Numbered from the stretch's first letter, positions 44,697 through 55,405 are shown. The stretch is DNA of 64,000 bases from Lichenostomus cassidix (GCA_008360975.2 CM039210.1:23521007-23585006), one strand, 5' to 3'. A program made the numbers and translations. Notes: generated by a model not told the origin, from the letters alone.

Positions 44697-45222
44697 TAAC
44701 GCGGAGGGGGAGGAGGGGTGGAACCAGGCCTCTGCGTTTACCGAAAGTGTCTCTATGGCTATCGAGAGATCACTCCCGCCAGCACTGCTCTGGTGCTGTA
44801 CAGAAAGGCCCTTCTCACACCCGTGCCGGTGTAAGGCACAGATTCTCACTCACCCACGGAGCTGGATAACTCGTGCGTCACCAGAGACAAAGAACTCAGA
44901 GCGCTCAGTCAGCTGGAGGTTCCAGAGGTTTATTCTGAAGAGTCCCAGGGTGAAAGAGGGCGAGAGACCCCAGCCGTCTACATTTAAAGGGATGGCTGGA
45001 GGGTCAGGGGAGAGGAGGCGGGGGGAACACCACAACCAATGGGGAAGAGGAAGGGATGGAATCAGGGGTTAGGTTACAGCTGGGGGGATTTACATAATTT
45101 GGGGAGGAACCATCGTGTTCTCCAGAGGGGAGGACTAAGAAGCCTCCCACCAGTGGAGTTCTGCTGTATTGGAACCACTCAGCTCCTCAGCAGTTCCTGA
45201 GGTGGTATCATCCACCCCAACA
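44697..45222 (-). repeat. 5' LTR of provirus G
   Basis: 526 bp, the same termini as the 3' LTR. At five of the seven differing sites the 5' LTR has G where the 3' LTR has A on the coding strand. Confidence 0.9.
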
Positions 45223-45228
45223 GGCAAA

Positions 45229-45770
45229 CACATCTTGTTTAACACAATTCCAATTCTCAGTAGGACATATTTCTTTTGAAATGCCAGAGTGAATTTTGGA
45301 TGCCAAATTGAAATCTAAAAAATGGCCAAGAACTGTAATAGAAGAGGGTTTTTCATATTGAAAACAAGGTTCTCTTTTCATGCATCCCACCTGAATTTTT
45401 TCATTAATGACACCAGGTAGGGTCATGATCCACTCATCTTGATTCCAAGCCCATTCAGACGGATGGTAAATTTCATTACCATGTATTACTGTTACAGCTT
45501 GATTTGGATGGCTGTCTTTAGGGTAGCTTCCATAAAAGCTGGAATGCCCTATGAAGGCTTGTGACCAAGGCCATTCAGTATTGCCCTGGATAAAAGTACC
45601 TTCATTTCCTTGAAGTATAGTTATAATTGTGAGAAAACCAATGATAGCAACTCTTCTAATTGAACTAATTTTACCTGGTTCAATTTCAGTTTCAGTTCAT
45701 TATCATTAGAAGCCACTTTCCAAGGGGTCTCTGGAGCCTTCTTCACTCAAGTACGATGAATCTAGGCGTT
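45229..45770 (-). pseudogene. env: Env surface subunit of provirus H, N-terminal part
   Basis: The minus-strand sequence is Trp/Cys/Asn-rich, with frames such as EICPTENWNCVKQD and MKREPCFQYEKPS, and a hydrophobic leader-like stretch near 45600-45660. Stops interrupt it. The frame resumes at 36420, on the other side of provirus G. Confidence 0.6.
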
Positions 45771-46618
45771 CTATTCCTTGATTTTGATCGCAGTGAACGT
45801 GGTATGGAGTACTTGGAATGGTCCTTCCCATTGTGGCTCCAAAGTTTTCTCTGTAAGAGACTTAACATAGACATAATCTCCAGGTTGAATGTTGTGTACT
45901 GGACTGTCTAGGCCCTGACTCCGAGTTCCAGCCACATGCTTTTCAATTTTCCTGAGTTGCTTACTCAAGGCCACCATATAGGCGGTCAGTGTTTCCTTCC
46001 CAACTTGGGTGGATAATCCTTTCTGTACTTTGTATGGTCTCCCATAGAGCATTTCAAAAGGACTTAGTTTTTCTTTGGTTCTGGTTTTAATTCGGATTCG
46101 TAATAATGCAAGTGGAAGACATTGGGGCCACGCTAAATTAGCTTCTTGCCCCAATCTTACAATTTGCTGTTTGATTAGGTGGTTCATTTTCTCGACCTGA
46201 CCACTTGACTGCAGGTGGTATGGGGTGTGAAGCTCCCAATCTATGCCCAAATGATGGCTAACTTGTACCACCTTTGAAATGAAATGCGGTCCTCTATCTG
46301 AGGACATTGTGGCTGGAACTCCAAAGCGTGGTATTATTTCTTGCAACAATGCCTTGGTTACCTCCAGGGCTTTGCAGTTCTGGTGGGGAAGGCTTCTGGC
46401 CATCCTGAAAAGGTGTCTGTTAATACCAACAAGTACCGATACCCCCCTTTTCTTGGGAGTTCCAAAAAATCAATTTGCCACTGCTGTCCAGGCCCATTCC
46501 CTTTCCCAATTTGGCCCAATTTTGGTTTGGGGATATTTTTAGGGCTAGTCTGGAGGCAAAGGTCACACTGTCAGGTTACCTGTGTGATGGTAGCATATAA
46601 ATTTCCAGCAATAATTTT
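45771..46618 (-). pseudogene. pol: Integrase core and C-terminus of provirus H
   Basis: Continues from the zinc domain: CDLCLQTSP, catalytic [20 protein letters not shown] and [11 protein letters not shown] give D, D and E, all present. The C-terminal domain is gamma-type ([25 protein letters not shown]). Stops near 46618 and 46573 and a frame change near 46400 separate the first Asp from the rest. 46403-45771 is open for 210 codons. Confidence 0.85.
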
Positions 46619-47305
46619 TTAGATTAAATATTTGTGTAGGGCATCTATTCCCCAATGTGTCTTTTGGTTTTCTTCTCTCACTAATGCCCAAACTAAATGA
46701 GAGGGAATGGCCAACCTCCCCTGTGCAGTAATAGCCCAACCCTCTTCATTATACAACCCATCCTGATCTTCAATTAGTTTTCTGTCTTCTTTATTATAGA
46801 TTGGCTTACCTTCTAGGGAGATTTGGCCATCTGGAATTAAGGCCCCTTCAGTTGTCACCTCACCTTTTGCTGCTTCTTTTGCCTCTCTGTCTGCCAGATC
46901 ATTCCCTTCTTCCAATTCTGAGTTCACTTTCTGGTGTGCCTTGATGTGCATGATTGCTACCTTTTCAAGTAGCTATACTGCTTCCAACAGTCCAATTATC
47001 TCTTGTGCATGTTTAATGTTTTTTCCTTGTGAGTTCAACAGTCCCTTTTCTTTCCAAATGGCTCTGTGTACACGTACAACTCCAAATGCATACTTTGAGT
47101 CTGTATAGATGTTTATCTTTTTCCCTTTTGCCATTTCCAAAGCACGGGTTAAAGTGATTATTTCAGCTTTCTGGGCAGAGGTGTTTATTGGTAGGGGTCC
47201 AGATTCTATTACCTTTTTGCTGGTGGTGACTGCATACCCTGCATGTCGCTGTCCGCTGGTGACGTAGCTGCTCCCATCAGTAAACCAGGTCTCTGCATCA
47301 TCCAA
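46619..47305 (-). pseudogene. pol: RNase H and integrase N-terminal domain of provirus H
   Basis: RNase H acidic residues are present (WFTDGSSYV, QKAEIITL, IYTDSKYAF). A stop at about 46970 divides it. The next frame (46951-46619) has IKAHQKVNSELEEGND, the end of RNase H, then the integrase zinc domain start (THWGIDALHKYL) before a stop at 46619. Confidence 0.85.
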
Positions 47306-48690
47306 AGGTGTATCCTTCAGATCTGGATGACTGGAGTATGTGGCTTCAATAGTTTCCAGGCAATCGTGGTGTACTTGCTCTCCTTTTCGCTGAGGAAAGA
47401 AGCTGGGTTGACAATGTTAGTGACCACTATTTCCACATCATCCTACTCCACCACAATGGCTTGGTATTTTAGGAACCTCTGTGGGGAGAGCCAGTGTCTG
47501 CCTTTTACTTCCAGTACTGCAGACACTGTATGGGACACTAGCACAGTCATTTTCTGACCCAAGGTAAACTTGCGTGCCTCTTGGATGTTTAGCACGACTG
47601 CTGCGACAGCCCTGAGGCACCCCGGCCATCCTTTGGCTGCTGCGTCTAGTTGCTCAGAGAAATCAGCAACTGCCCGTCAATATGGGCCCAGGTCTTGTGC
47701 TAGTATTCCCAGAGCAATCCCGTTTTTCATGGGAAAACAGAAAGAATGGTTTACTCACATCTGGAAGTCCCAAAGCTGGAGCTGACATCAGGGCATTCTT
47801 CAGTTGTTTGAAGGCCCTTGTGGCCTCTTTCGTCCACTGAAGATCTCTGCTTTCCTTTTTGATGAGCTCATACAAAGGTTTTACAAGGACTCCATAACTA
47901 AGAATCCAAAGCCTACACCATCCCGTCATCCCCAGGAAAGTCTGTATCTCCTTTACAGTTCGGGGTTTCGGGGTTTGGCAAATGGCCTTCTTCCGGTCTT
48001 CTCCCAGAGTTCGCTGCCCAGCACTGATTTCATAACCCAAGTAGATTACTTCTGGTTTTACTAATTGAGCTTTTTTCTTGGACACCCTGTACCCTTGGAG
48101 CTCCAGGAAATTTAGTAAATTTACTGTCCAGAGTACACAGGCTTCTTCTGTCTGGGTAGCTATTAGGATGACATCGACGTATTGTAATAGCTTCCCTTCT
48201 TCAGAGGGGGCTTCTCAGGATTCCAGGTCTTTTGCTAGTTGATCCCCGAATAGGGTGGGACTGTTCTTGAATCCTTGAGGCAACACTGTCTAAGTGAGCT
48301 GAGTTTTGCGTCCGCTTTTGGGATTTTCCCATTCGAAAGTGAATATTTTCTGGCTGGCCTCGTGGAGAGGGAGGCAAAAGAAGGCATCTTTCAAATATAA
48401 AAGAGTAAACCAGGTTAGTTTAGGTGTTAACTCAGTAGTGTGTAGGGGTTTGATACCACAGGATAGAGGTCCTCAGTTATTTACTGCCCTTAAATCCTGT
48501 ACCACCCAATATGACCCATCAGGCTTGCGGACTGGTAAAATGGGGGTGTTGAAAGCAGATTTGCACTCTCTCAATAGTCCTAGCTGTAAAAAGTTTTCAA
48601 TCACTGGGCTAATTCCTTCCTTGTCTTTTTCTTAAGGGGGTATTGTTTAACTCTAACTGGTTGTTTCCCTTCCTTCAGACTAATTTGTAT
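47306..48690 (-). pseudogene. pol: Reverse transcriptase of provirus H
   Basis: A gammaretroviral-type RT: VLPQGFKNSPTLFG, then the catalytic box reads LQYVDVILIATQ. The second Asp of YVDD is Val, so polymerase activity is lost. The thumb (GYRVSKKKAQL, YLGYEISAGQRTLG) and connection (TFLGMTGWCRLWI) follow. Stops and frame changes are frequent upstream (48300-48690) and at 47440-47660. Confidence 0.85.
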
Positions 48691-48716
48691 TGGGGGTGCA
48701 TTTTTTGCTCTTCCAG

Positions 48717-48816
48717 GTATGTTTGTTGTCGATGTGCATCTGGGATTCTATTAAACCAAAGTAATACTCTTTTCCTATACTATGTGTCTGCGTCTCAAAA
48801 TTTTTACCAGTAATTT
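48717..48816 (+). mobile_element. LTR F 3' fragment between protease and RT of H
   Basis: About 100 bp matching the 3' end of LTR F on the plus strand (GATGTGCATCTGGGATTC to TTTAAGACATCA). No 5' part and no TSD are visible, so it is a truncated remnant or product of deletion. Confidence 0.6.
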
Positions 48817-48822
48817 AAGACA

Positions 48823-49100
48823 TCACTTGTAACTGTTCCAACAGATCTCTGCCAAAACGGCTTTTGGAGATCGGAGCATGTACAAAAACTTGTGTATACC
48901 CCATTTCTTTCCCAGTTTATACTTTAAAGGTTTGCAAAAATATGCTTTTTCAGATTGGCCAGTTGCCCCTTGAACCATGATATAATCATCCCCCACCGGC
49001 ATTAAAGCTTTATTTAAAACTGAATATGTTGCGCCCGTGTCCACCAAAAATTCCATTTCTTTTTCTTTTTCCCCTAGCTTCATTATAACCAGTGGATCTG
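48823..49100 (-). pseudogene. pro: Aspartic protease of provirus H
   Basis: EFLVDTGATYSVLN is the catalytic motif, followed by VQGATGQSEKAYF (flap). The C-terminal part ends at the LTR F fragment, where the usual end of the protease is lost. Confidence 0.8.
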
Positions 49101-49125
49101 CTAGGGTGGAGTGCCCCGGTCTTCT

Positions 49126-50200
49126 TCAGTCTTCTTTCACATGTGCGATGACCCTTTCTTGGCCTCGTCTTCCTTGCTGGTTGTCCTGCATTCTTTTTGG
49201 GCATTGGTTCTTACAATTACCAAATTTCTTACAATTAGCACACTGATCTTTACCTAACTTATGTGGGCCTTGTCTGGGTGGTCCCTGTCTGGGTGGTTCC
49301 TGCCCATATTTTCCCTTTCTTTCTTCTCCTCTGATTGCTACTAACTTTCTCATTCCTTTCTTGTACCCCTCTTCTCGATAACTGAATACTCTCCATGCTT
49401 CATTTAATAAGGTCTCTACGTTTCTTCCATCTGCCCCCCGAAGCTTCTGAAGTTTGTGTGTAATGCCCCCTGTAGACTGCCCTAAAAACAGATTTACTAG
49501 TTGCTGTATTCCTACGTCAGATTCAGGATCTAATGTCATATGACGATGCATCACATCTCTCAGGCAATCCAGGAAATCAGATGGTGGCTCGGAAGCACCC
49601 TGTTTAACTACCTATAAAGCTGACCAATTTATAATTTTTGGAATGGCCCTTTCCATCCCCTTCGCTACCCATTCTTGGTAATCTTTTAATTTTTGCCTTT
49701 CTGCTGACCTGTTTGGATCCCAGTGTGGGTCCTGAAGTGGGAAGTAATCTTTTACATCTTGTGTTTTATAATAGTCCTCTGCCAAATCCCCCGCTGTTTT
49801 TAAAATTAGTTGCTTTTCAGTTTCAGTTAATGCATCCAATAACAAATGCATATCACTCCAGTCTGGATTATGTTGTTTTATTATGAATTGCAAACATTTA
49901 GCAGCACCTACTGGATCAGTTCGGTAATTTTTGCCACTTTTTCCCATGCCTCTAGGTCGATTGTAGAAAAAGGTACCTTTATCAGCACTGCTTCTCCCTC
50001 TGGTCCCACTGCTTCCCTTAGGGGAGCTTGTAATGCCTGTTTCCTGGTCCGAGATGAGACAGGGCTGTCTGGGAGAGAGGTAGTTGAGTCAGTGTTCCTT
50101 CCAAGTCCACATCTTCCTGTTTCCTAGGGGGAGGCTTAAGCAGATCAGTTAAATCCTGTTCTTGCATTTCTTGGTAAACCTTATCTGATTATATAAACCT
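49126..50200 (-). pseudogene. gag: Gag capsid and nucleocapsid of provirus H
   Basis: A gammaretroviral P30-type capsid: VPFSTIDLEAWEK, NYRTDPVGAAKCLQFI, then after a stop at 49612 DCLRDVMHRHMTLDPES with the charged end. The nucleocapsid knuckle reads CANCKKFGNCKNQC; the zinc-binding His is Asn and the aromatic Trp is Cys. Frame changes near 49945 and 50120. The upstream part is cut by LTR C at 50211. Confidence 0.8.
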
Positions 50201-50210
50201 TTGACCTACG

Positions 50211-51107
50211 TGTCGGGGGTTGAGAATTTCTTCCCATTCCTGTTACTAAGCAACAAATAGTTAGATGTTTAGAGCGATCAAGTCTTTTGTAAAAGACAAA
50301 AGCTGGGCTTTGGGCAGGGCACGGTAAGGGAAGAGCCAGCCCTGGGAATGCTCTCTCGTGGTTCGGACGCTGAGGAGAGAGGCTGCTCTCTCTTTGCTTT
50401 CCAGCTGCTACCAGAGCGAATCCAACTGTGCCCTGTTTCTCTTCTCTCCTGGCTGGGTGAGCTTTGATTCAACTTTTCTTCCCACTGGGAAGGGCGTGTT
50501 TCCCCGGGCTGCGTTCCCTCGCGGCTGCCGCCGGGAGAGTCCGGCTGCCTCTGCTGCCTGCCCCCGCCCTCTGCCGCACTAGACCGTGGTGTCTGCTGTG
50601 ACTGCAGAAATCCTTGCTACCTCGCTGCTAGCCGGGAGGGAGCCAGTGCCTGACCCTGCCTCCTTGCTTTCTGCCGCTCCGAGCTGCCTGGCTGCCTGCT
50701 TTCTCAGCCTGTCCGCCATCATCCAGCTGCCTGAGGCTGACCTGACCCTGCGCCATAGCGCCACCTGCAGCCGCTCGGGAGTCATCGCACCTGCCCTGCC
50801 CGGCCGGGAGCTCAACAGCGCCCCTGCTGCTTGCAACCGTGATTACACCACATGGGAAAGGGCTTGGCAGCTCACAAGTTACCTGCTATTGGTTTTCTGG
50901 TTCTAGTTGTGGTTGCTATTATTGTTATTGTTTACTTATAGATACTAGTAAAGAACTGATATTCCTTTTTTCCCATACTTTTGCCTGAAAGCCCTTGATT
51001 TACAAAATTAAATAATTCGGAGGGAGGGAAAAAAGAAAAATCACATTCTCTGTTCTAAGGGAGGGTTCAACCTCTTTTGGGAGACACCTATCTTTCAAAC
51101 CAAGACA
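50211..51107 (+). mobile_element. Solo LTR, family C, copy 3, in gag of H
   Basis: 897 bp, TGTCGGGGGTTGAG to CCAAGACA. 5 bp TSD CTACG (50206-50210) and CTATG (51108-51112), differing by a CpG-type change. Confidence 0.85.
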
Positions 51108-51112
51108 CTATG

Positions 51113-51513
51113 CTACAAGCTGAACAACACCTCTTGATTTTTCCCTTGTTGTTTTTGTCTTTCTTTTCAAGGGCTAATACCATAGGGTCGATGGGAGGTC
51201 TAACCCCACAATCTCTTTGCCATTCAGGGTGATTTCAAAGGGAGAAAAACATATCAGTTTAAGAGACCTCACCCTATTTTCCTTCCCATCCTAAAAACAA
51301 CATTAACTGTAATAAGGTGTTATAGTCTAAAGATCCATGAAAGGGCCATCTTATTCTGTCGTCTAGCTTGTAAAAAGGCCACCATTGAGTTAAAAATTTG
51401 ATGAGGGTTCTTTTATCTTCTGTACCTCCATTCCTTGCAATTTCCTTCCAATGTTCTTAAACACAGCCAAGTGGAGTTGTTTTAGAACCTTCCTTGCTTT
51501 GCCCAGTTCCCAT
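51113..51513 (-). pseudogene. gag: Gag matrix of provirus H
   Basis: ATG at 51513 gives MGTGQSKEGSK, with the Gly2 myristoylation context. TPLGCV, a stop, then EHWKEIARNGG and FLTQWWPFYKLDDRIRWP follow, all of gammaretroviral matrix type. Further stops near 51230. Confidence 0.75.
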
Positions 51514-51683
51514 CTTATCTACTTCCTTTTCTTGGTTTTATCTCGTTTCCACGCAAACCTCTTTTCACACTGCCTTACTGTCTGTCGGGGTTTGACCCTG
51601 GCTAAATGCCAAGCACCTCTGCTCTCTCCTGCCGCAGACGTTCAGGACAGGGAAGGCAAAAAAACTGTTAAACACACACACTG

Positions 51684-52154
51684 TGATGCCTGATGGGTTT
51701 TTGTCCTTTTTCATTATACTTTTGTACTCTCTTTATATCTTTTCCCATTCCTTTACTTTTTACTCCCTGTATCTAGCCCCACATGTTTATAACTCTTGCA
51801 CTCTTGCCCTGCTCAAAATTCTTTGGAGAAGACGAAACAATCTCCACAATCTCAAGAGCATGAGGCACCAACTTTGAAAGAGCCCCATCACTGGGACATG
51901 TTTTTGTAAACTAAGTTGTAACCTTTTTGGGGGGAGGTAATTTGAATAAGGGGGCAATTACTTCATTTGTTAGACTTCTCATTGGGGAATTTTAGATAGA
52001 TATGCTAATCTATGAAGTCCATAAATTGTATACACGTGATATCGTCGCTCTCTTGGTCGTCGGTGTGCGTCTGGGATCCTATTAAACCAAGGTAATACCC
52101 TTTTCCTATACTGCGTGTCTGTGTCTCAAATTTTTCCAGCAATTTTAGGCATCA
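51684..52154 (+). mobile_element. Solo LTR, family F (class I), in LTR B
   Basis: 471 bp with perfect 8 bp inverted ends, TGATGCCT and AGGCATCA. Perfect 4 bp TSD ACTG (51680-51683 and 52155-52158). CTATTAAACC signal near 52080. Confidence 0.9.
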
Positions 52155-52510
52155 ACTGGACTCATGAGTTGAGATAGGACATTGGTGGAAGAGATGCACC
52201 GGAGGCAAAACAGGCTCAAAACTTAAAGTTGTTAAGTGATTTATTACCTAACAGAGTCGGAGGATAAATGAGAAGTAAAAATTAGCTCTTCAGACACTGT
52301 TCCTTCACACAACCCCCTCCCTCTTAAGACACCATTTCTCTGCTCACCCCCCTCCCTCCTTCCAACCAGCAGCTTGGGTAGGGGGCAGGGTATGGGGTTT
52401 TTTCTTAGTCCATAAATCTATTCATCACTACAATTCTACTACAAACACTGTTTCTCTGCTCACCCCCCTCCCTCTTTCCCATCAACAGCTCGGGCAGGGG
52501 GCAGGGTAAG

Positions 52511-52774
52511 TGTGGCTAGCACAGGTCTTTCCCATGAGAATTCTTTTTGTGTTTTATAAACAAAGATAAAGTTTGGATGTTATTAAAAACAGTGTCTCGA
52601 GATTTGGACAGTGCAGGCCTGGCCAATCAAGCGTAGGGGGAGGTTTCTGACTGACCAATCTGGGTGACCTTTGAAAACTCTATATATATGTTGGATTCAA
52701 ACAATAAAGTACTTTTTTCTATGCCACGCTGAGAATCGGGGCTTTCCTTCTCTGCTAGCGGCTCAACAGCGACA
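52511..52774 (+). mobile_element. Solo LTR, family Q (ERVK), in LTR B
   Basis: 264 bp, TGTGGCTAGCAC to CAACAGCGACA, with a perfect 6 bp TSD GGTAAG (52505-52510 and 52775-52780). TATATATATG box and ACAATAAAGT signal. Confidence 0.92.
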
Positions 52775-53230
52775 GGTAAGGGATTTTTTTTCTGGTTAGT
52801 CCATTAGGGAGAGGGATCCTCTACTTAGCCATGGGGTCCCTCCCACGAGAGAGAGTCCTCTGGGAACTTCTTTGGCATGGGTCCAATCTCACGAGCAGCA
52901 TCCTGCCTGAATTCTGCTGCAACATGAGTTCTCTTGTCCATAAGGTGCAGACTCTCCTGAGCCGAGGCTGGGCTGCTTCCATCTCAGGAGCAAGGCCTTT
53001 CTCTCTCTTGCAAGGCCTTTGCAGCTTTAACTCATATAAAGAGACTCCCACTGGATCACAGCTTCTTCCAGGCATCCACCTGCTCTTCTGGCGTGGGCAC
53101 GTCCCCACAGGCTGTGGGTAGATTTCTGCATCCTTGTGGACTCCATGGGCTGCAGGGGGACCACCTGCTCCTCCCATGGTCTTCACCACGAGTGGCAGAG
53201 GGTTTTGAGGGCAAAGAAGTATTTTTGGCA

Positions 53231-53845
53231 TCAGGCAAACATTTCATTTATTTCACTCAAAGTCAAGCTGCTACAAGGAGAGAGGAAAAGGAAGGAAAGG
53301 TCAAGATCTTCCTCTTCACTCCGAGTCGAGTTACTAAGGAAAACAGATTCCTCTGTACTAAAAGTCAAATCACTAAGGGGGAGGAGTGGAAAATAAGAAG
53401 AAAGACTCATGCGTAATGTGATTGATGAACGTTTCCTTTGCAAACCTAAGCTCCAATAAGTTTCTACTACTTTTCCCTGATTGTTTATATATATTGTTAA
53501 GTTTTCACTTTGCCAATGACCTCCTACACAAAAAGATTTCAAAACATACACTTCAGAACTCTTATCACATTTATAACACAGCCACGTTACTTTCAAAATC
53601 ACAGACGAACAATACCACTTAGCTTCACAAAACCTACACTGTGCTAAAATCCATACATGGTGCCACGACTTTGGTCTCTTAGTCACTTTCAAACACCCAC
53701 ACACAAAACAAGGGAACCCAAAGCCGAAGCTCGGTGGTTTTCTCAATGCTTGCTCTGCCTGTATTCTGTAAACACAGTATGGGGTTTTTCCTATGCTCCT
53801 GTTATATAGCCACTGAGGGGTTGAAAGGTTTTTGTTTCCCTTTAT
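53231..53845 (-). CDS. Cysteine-rich open frame in the leader of provirus H
   Basis: About 204 codons without a stop, in the sense direction between primer site and gag. Not recognised. It has a cluster of Cys and His pairs: FPCFVCGCLK, WHHVWILAQCRFCEAKWYC and WLCYKCDKS within about 60 residues, suggesting metal binding. The C-terminal third is Ser/Leu-rich (SRSEEEDLDLSFLF). There is no in-frame ATG before the Cys cluster, so it would need an upstream exon, a non-AUG start, or be fortuitous. Its last codons reach the LTR B boundary. Confidence 0.35.
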   Translation of the reverse strand: MKGNKNLSTPQWLYNRSIGKTPYCVYRIQAEQALRKPPSFGFGFPCFVCGCLKVTKRPKSWHHVWILAQCRFCEAKWYCSSVILKVTWLCYKCDKSSEVYVLKSFCVGGHWQSENLTIYINNQGKVVETYWSLGLQRKRSSITLRMSLSSYFPLLPLSDLTFSTEESVFLSNSTRSEEEDLDLSFLFLSPCSSLTLSEINEMFA

Positions 53846-54577
53846 TTATCCACTGTGGCAACAAGCTCTAACTTAGTTTGAACACACACAACAATAACTC
53901 TAATCCAAGTTAACTATACAACAATTTATACAACACACAACAAACACTTTTTACAACTACAGCAACAAATTACAACATAAATTCCAATACACAACACTAA
54001 TATAACAAAGCTAATAATTCACAACCATACCCAAATATTCATTCCAACTTTATTAAATCACTTGTTTCATCTCTTCACCAGCTGATCCCCCACTTGCTTC
54101 ACAAATTTATCTAGTCTGCATCTCATACACACACTCACAAACACAACACCGGTGGTAGCAGAAGTTCAAAAAAGTTTCTTTCAGGATTCACTCAACCCAC
54201 CCCCAGGATCGTTAGCAGCCACTCTATCAGTCAGCGAATCCCCTCCTTGCCAGCTAGGGACAGCAAATTACCCCACCGATTCCCAGGTCCCCTTAGCCAG
54301 CTGCTTGCAAGCGTCACGCACTCGGGGACAAAGCTGAGCACAGAGATGTCTCCCTGCAACTTATCAGCAGCCCTAGCCATGTGTATATGACTTACAGGCT
54401 TCCCTATACCCAAAACAACATACCGTTTCTCCGCTGTATCAGATGGTCGTTGTTTGCACCTGCAGTGAGTGGCTGAGGAGCGGAGGTCCTCCAGGAAAAT
54501 CCCGGGGCGTGCCTAGGATGTCAGCCCCTCAGTCGATCCTGCAGCTAGGCAGACTTTGTCCACCTGGGTCTCCAAAA
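53846..54577 (-). other. 5' leader of provirus H with primer site and possible splice donor
   Basis: Minus strand just inside the LTR reads TTTTGGAGACCCAGGTGG, the expected primer-site position; I cannot name the tRNA. A donor-like AAACG/GTATGT lies at about 54418-54428. The rest (53846-54130) is A/T- and CA-rich, without frames. Confidence 0.5.
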
Positions 54578-54618
54578 TGAGGCATGGATTAACTCAGCAA
54601 CTCAAATAGTTATGAAGT

Positions 54619-55405
54619 TGTTGAAGGTTGGGGGGATGGAATTTTCTCCATCCCTTGTTACTAGGGAACCCACGACGAGGTGCTCAGGGCCATTAACTCT
54701 TTTGTAAGGGACAAAGACTGTGGCTTGGGTGTGGTGAGGGGAGGAGGCACTCTGGCTGTGGGGGGGGAGTTTCACTTGCTGGCTGGACACCGGAGGCAAA
54801 GGAGGGAAGCTGCTGCTTTGCTTCTGGCTGCGACCACAACCACAGGACGCCCAACTGTGCACTGCCTTCTATTCCTGGCTGAGTGAGCTCTTGTTTGGAA
54901 AAAAGGTGCAGGATCCCAACCCCTTTTCCCGCTGGGAGTGCGCGCCTCCCTGGCTGAGTTTTTTTTGCAACAACTGTGAAGGAGTCCGGCTGTTGCTGCC
55001 CCCGCCCCGCTCGCTGGAACGCACCGCGGCGTCTGCCATAACTGCGGAGTTCCTGCCACATTTGCTGGCTAGCCCAGCTGAGCTAGTCCTGCCGCTCCAG
55101 CTCACTGCTGCAAGCTCTCTGTTGCGTGTTATCTTGCCATCCAGCCTGCCCGCCATTACCAACCCCGTGAGACCAACCTGACCTTGCGCCACAGCGCCAC
55201 ATGCAGCTGCTCGGGAGTCGTCGCACCTGCCCTGCCCGGCTGGGAGCTCAACAGCGCCTCTGCTGGTTGTGATTGTGACTACACCAAACGGGAAAGTGCT
55301 TGGCAGCCCAGGGACATCTGTCACAGGGTTTCTGGGTTTTTTTTGTTTTTGCTATTCTTGTTGTTGCTCCTCTCTTAGCAGACACCTGTCTTTCAAACCA
55401 AGACA
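54619..55405 (+). mobile_element. Solo LTR, family C, copy 4, in the LTR of H
   Basis: 787 bp, TGTTGAAGGTTGGGG to CCAAGACA, with a perfect 5 bp TSD GAAGT (54614-54618 and 55406-55410). Shorter than copies 2 and 3. Confidence 0.9.

Larger units (their letters stand above)
36427..45222 (-). mobile_element. Provirus G: young beta/alpha mosaic ERV with gag, pro, pol and env
   Basis: Two 526 bp LTRs (7 differences counted by eye, about 1.3%) with a perfect 6 bp TSD, GGCAAA (36421-36426 and 45223-45228), inside env of provirus H. 8.8 kb including LTR J. PBS is tRNA-Lys type. Gag-Pro-Pol is betaretrovirus-like, Env alpharetrovirus-like. All six premature stops seen (two in matrix, three in RT, one in Env) fit TGG to TAG or TGA. 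One frameshift breaks RNase H, and LTR J breaks integrase. Not replication-competent. Confidence 0.92.
51583..53233 (-). mobile_element. LTR family B, copy 3, in the leader of H, with two nested LTRs
   Basis: The 3' part (minus strand ends CCCCGACA at 51583) matches copies 1 and 2. Similarity fades near 53215, so the 5' end is a variant. It is interrupted by LTR F (51684-52154) and LTR Q (52511-52774). No TSD can be matched with confidence. Confidence 0.6.
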
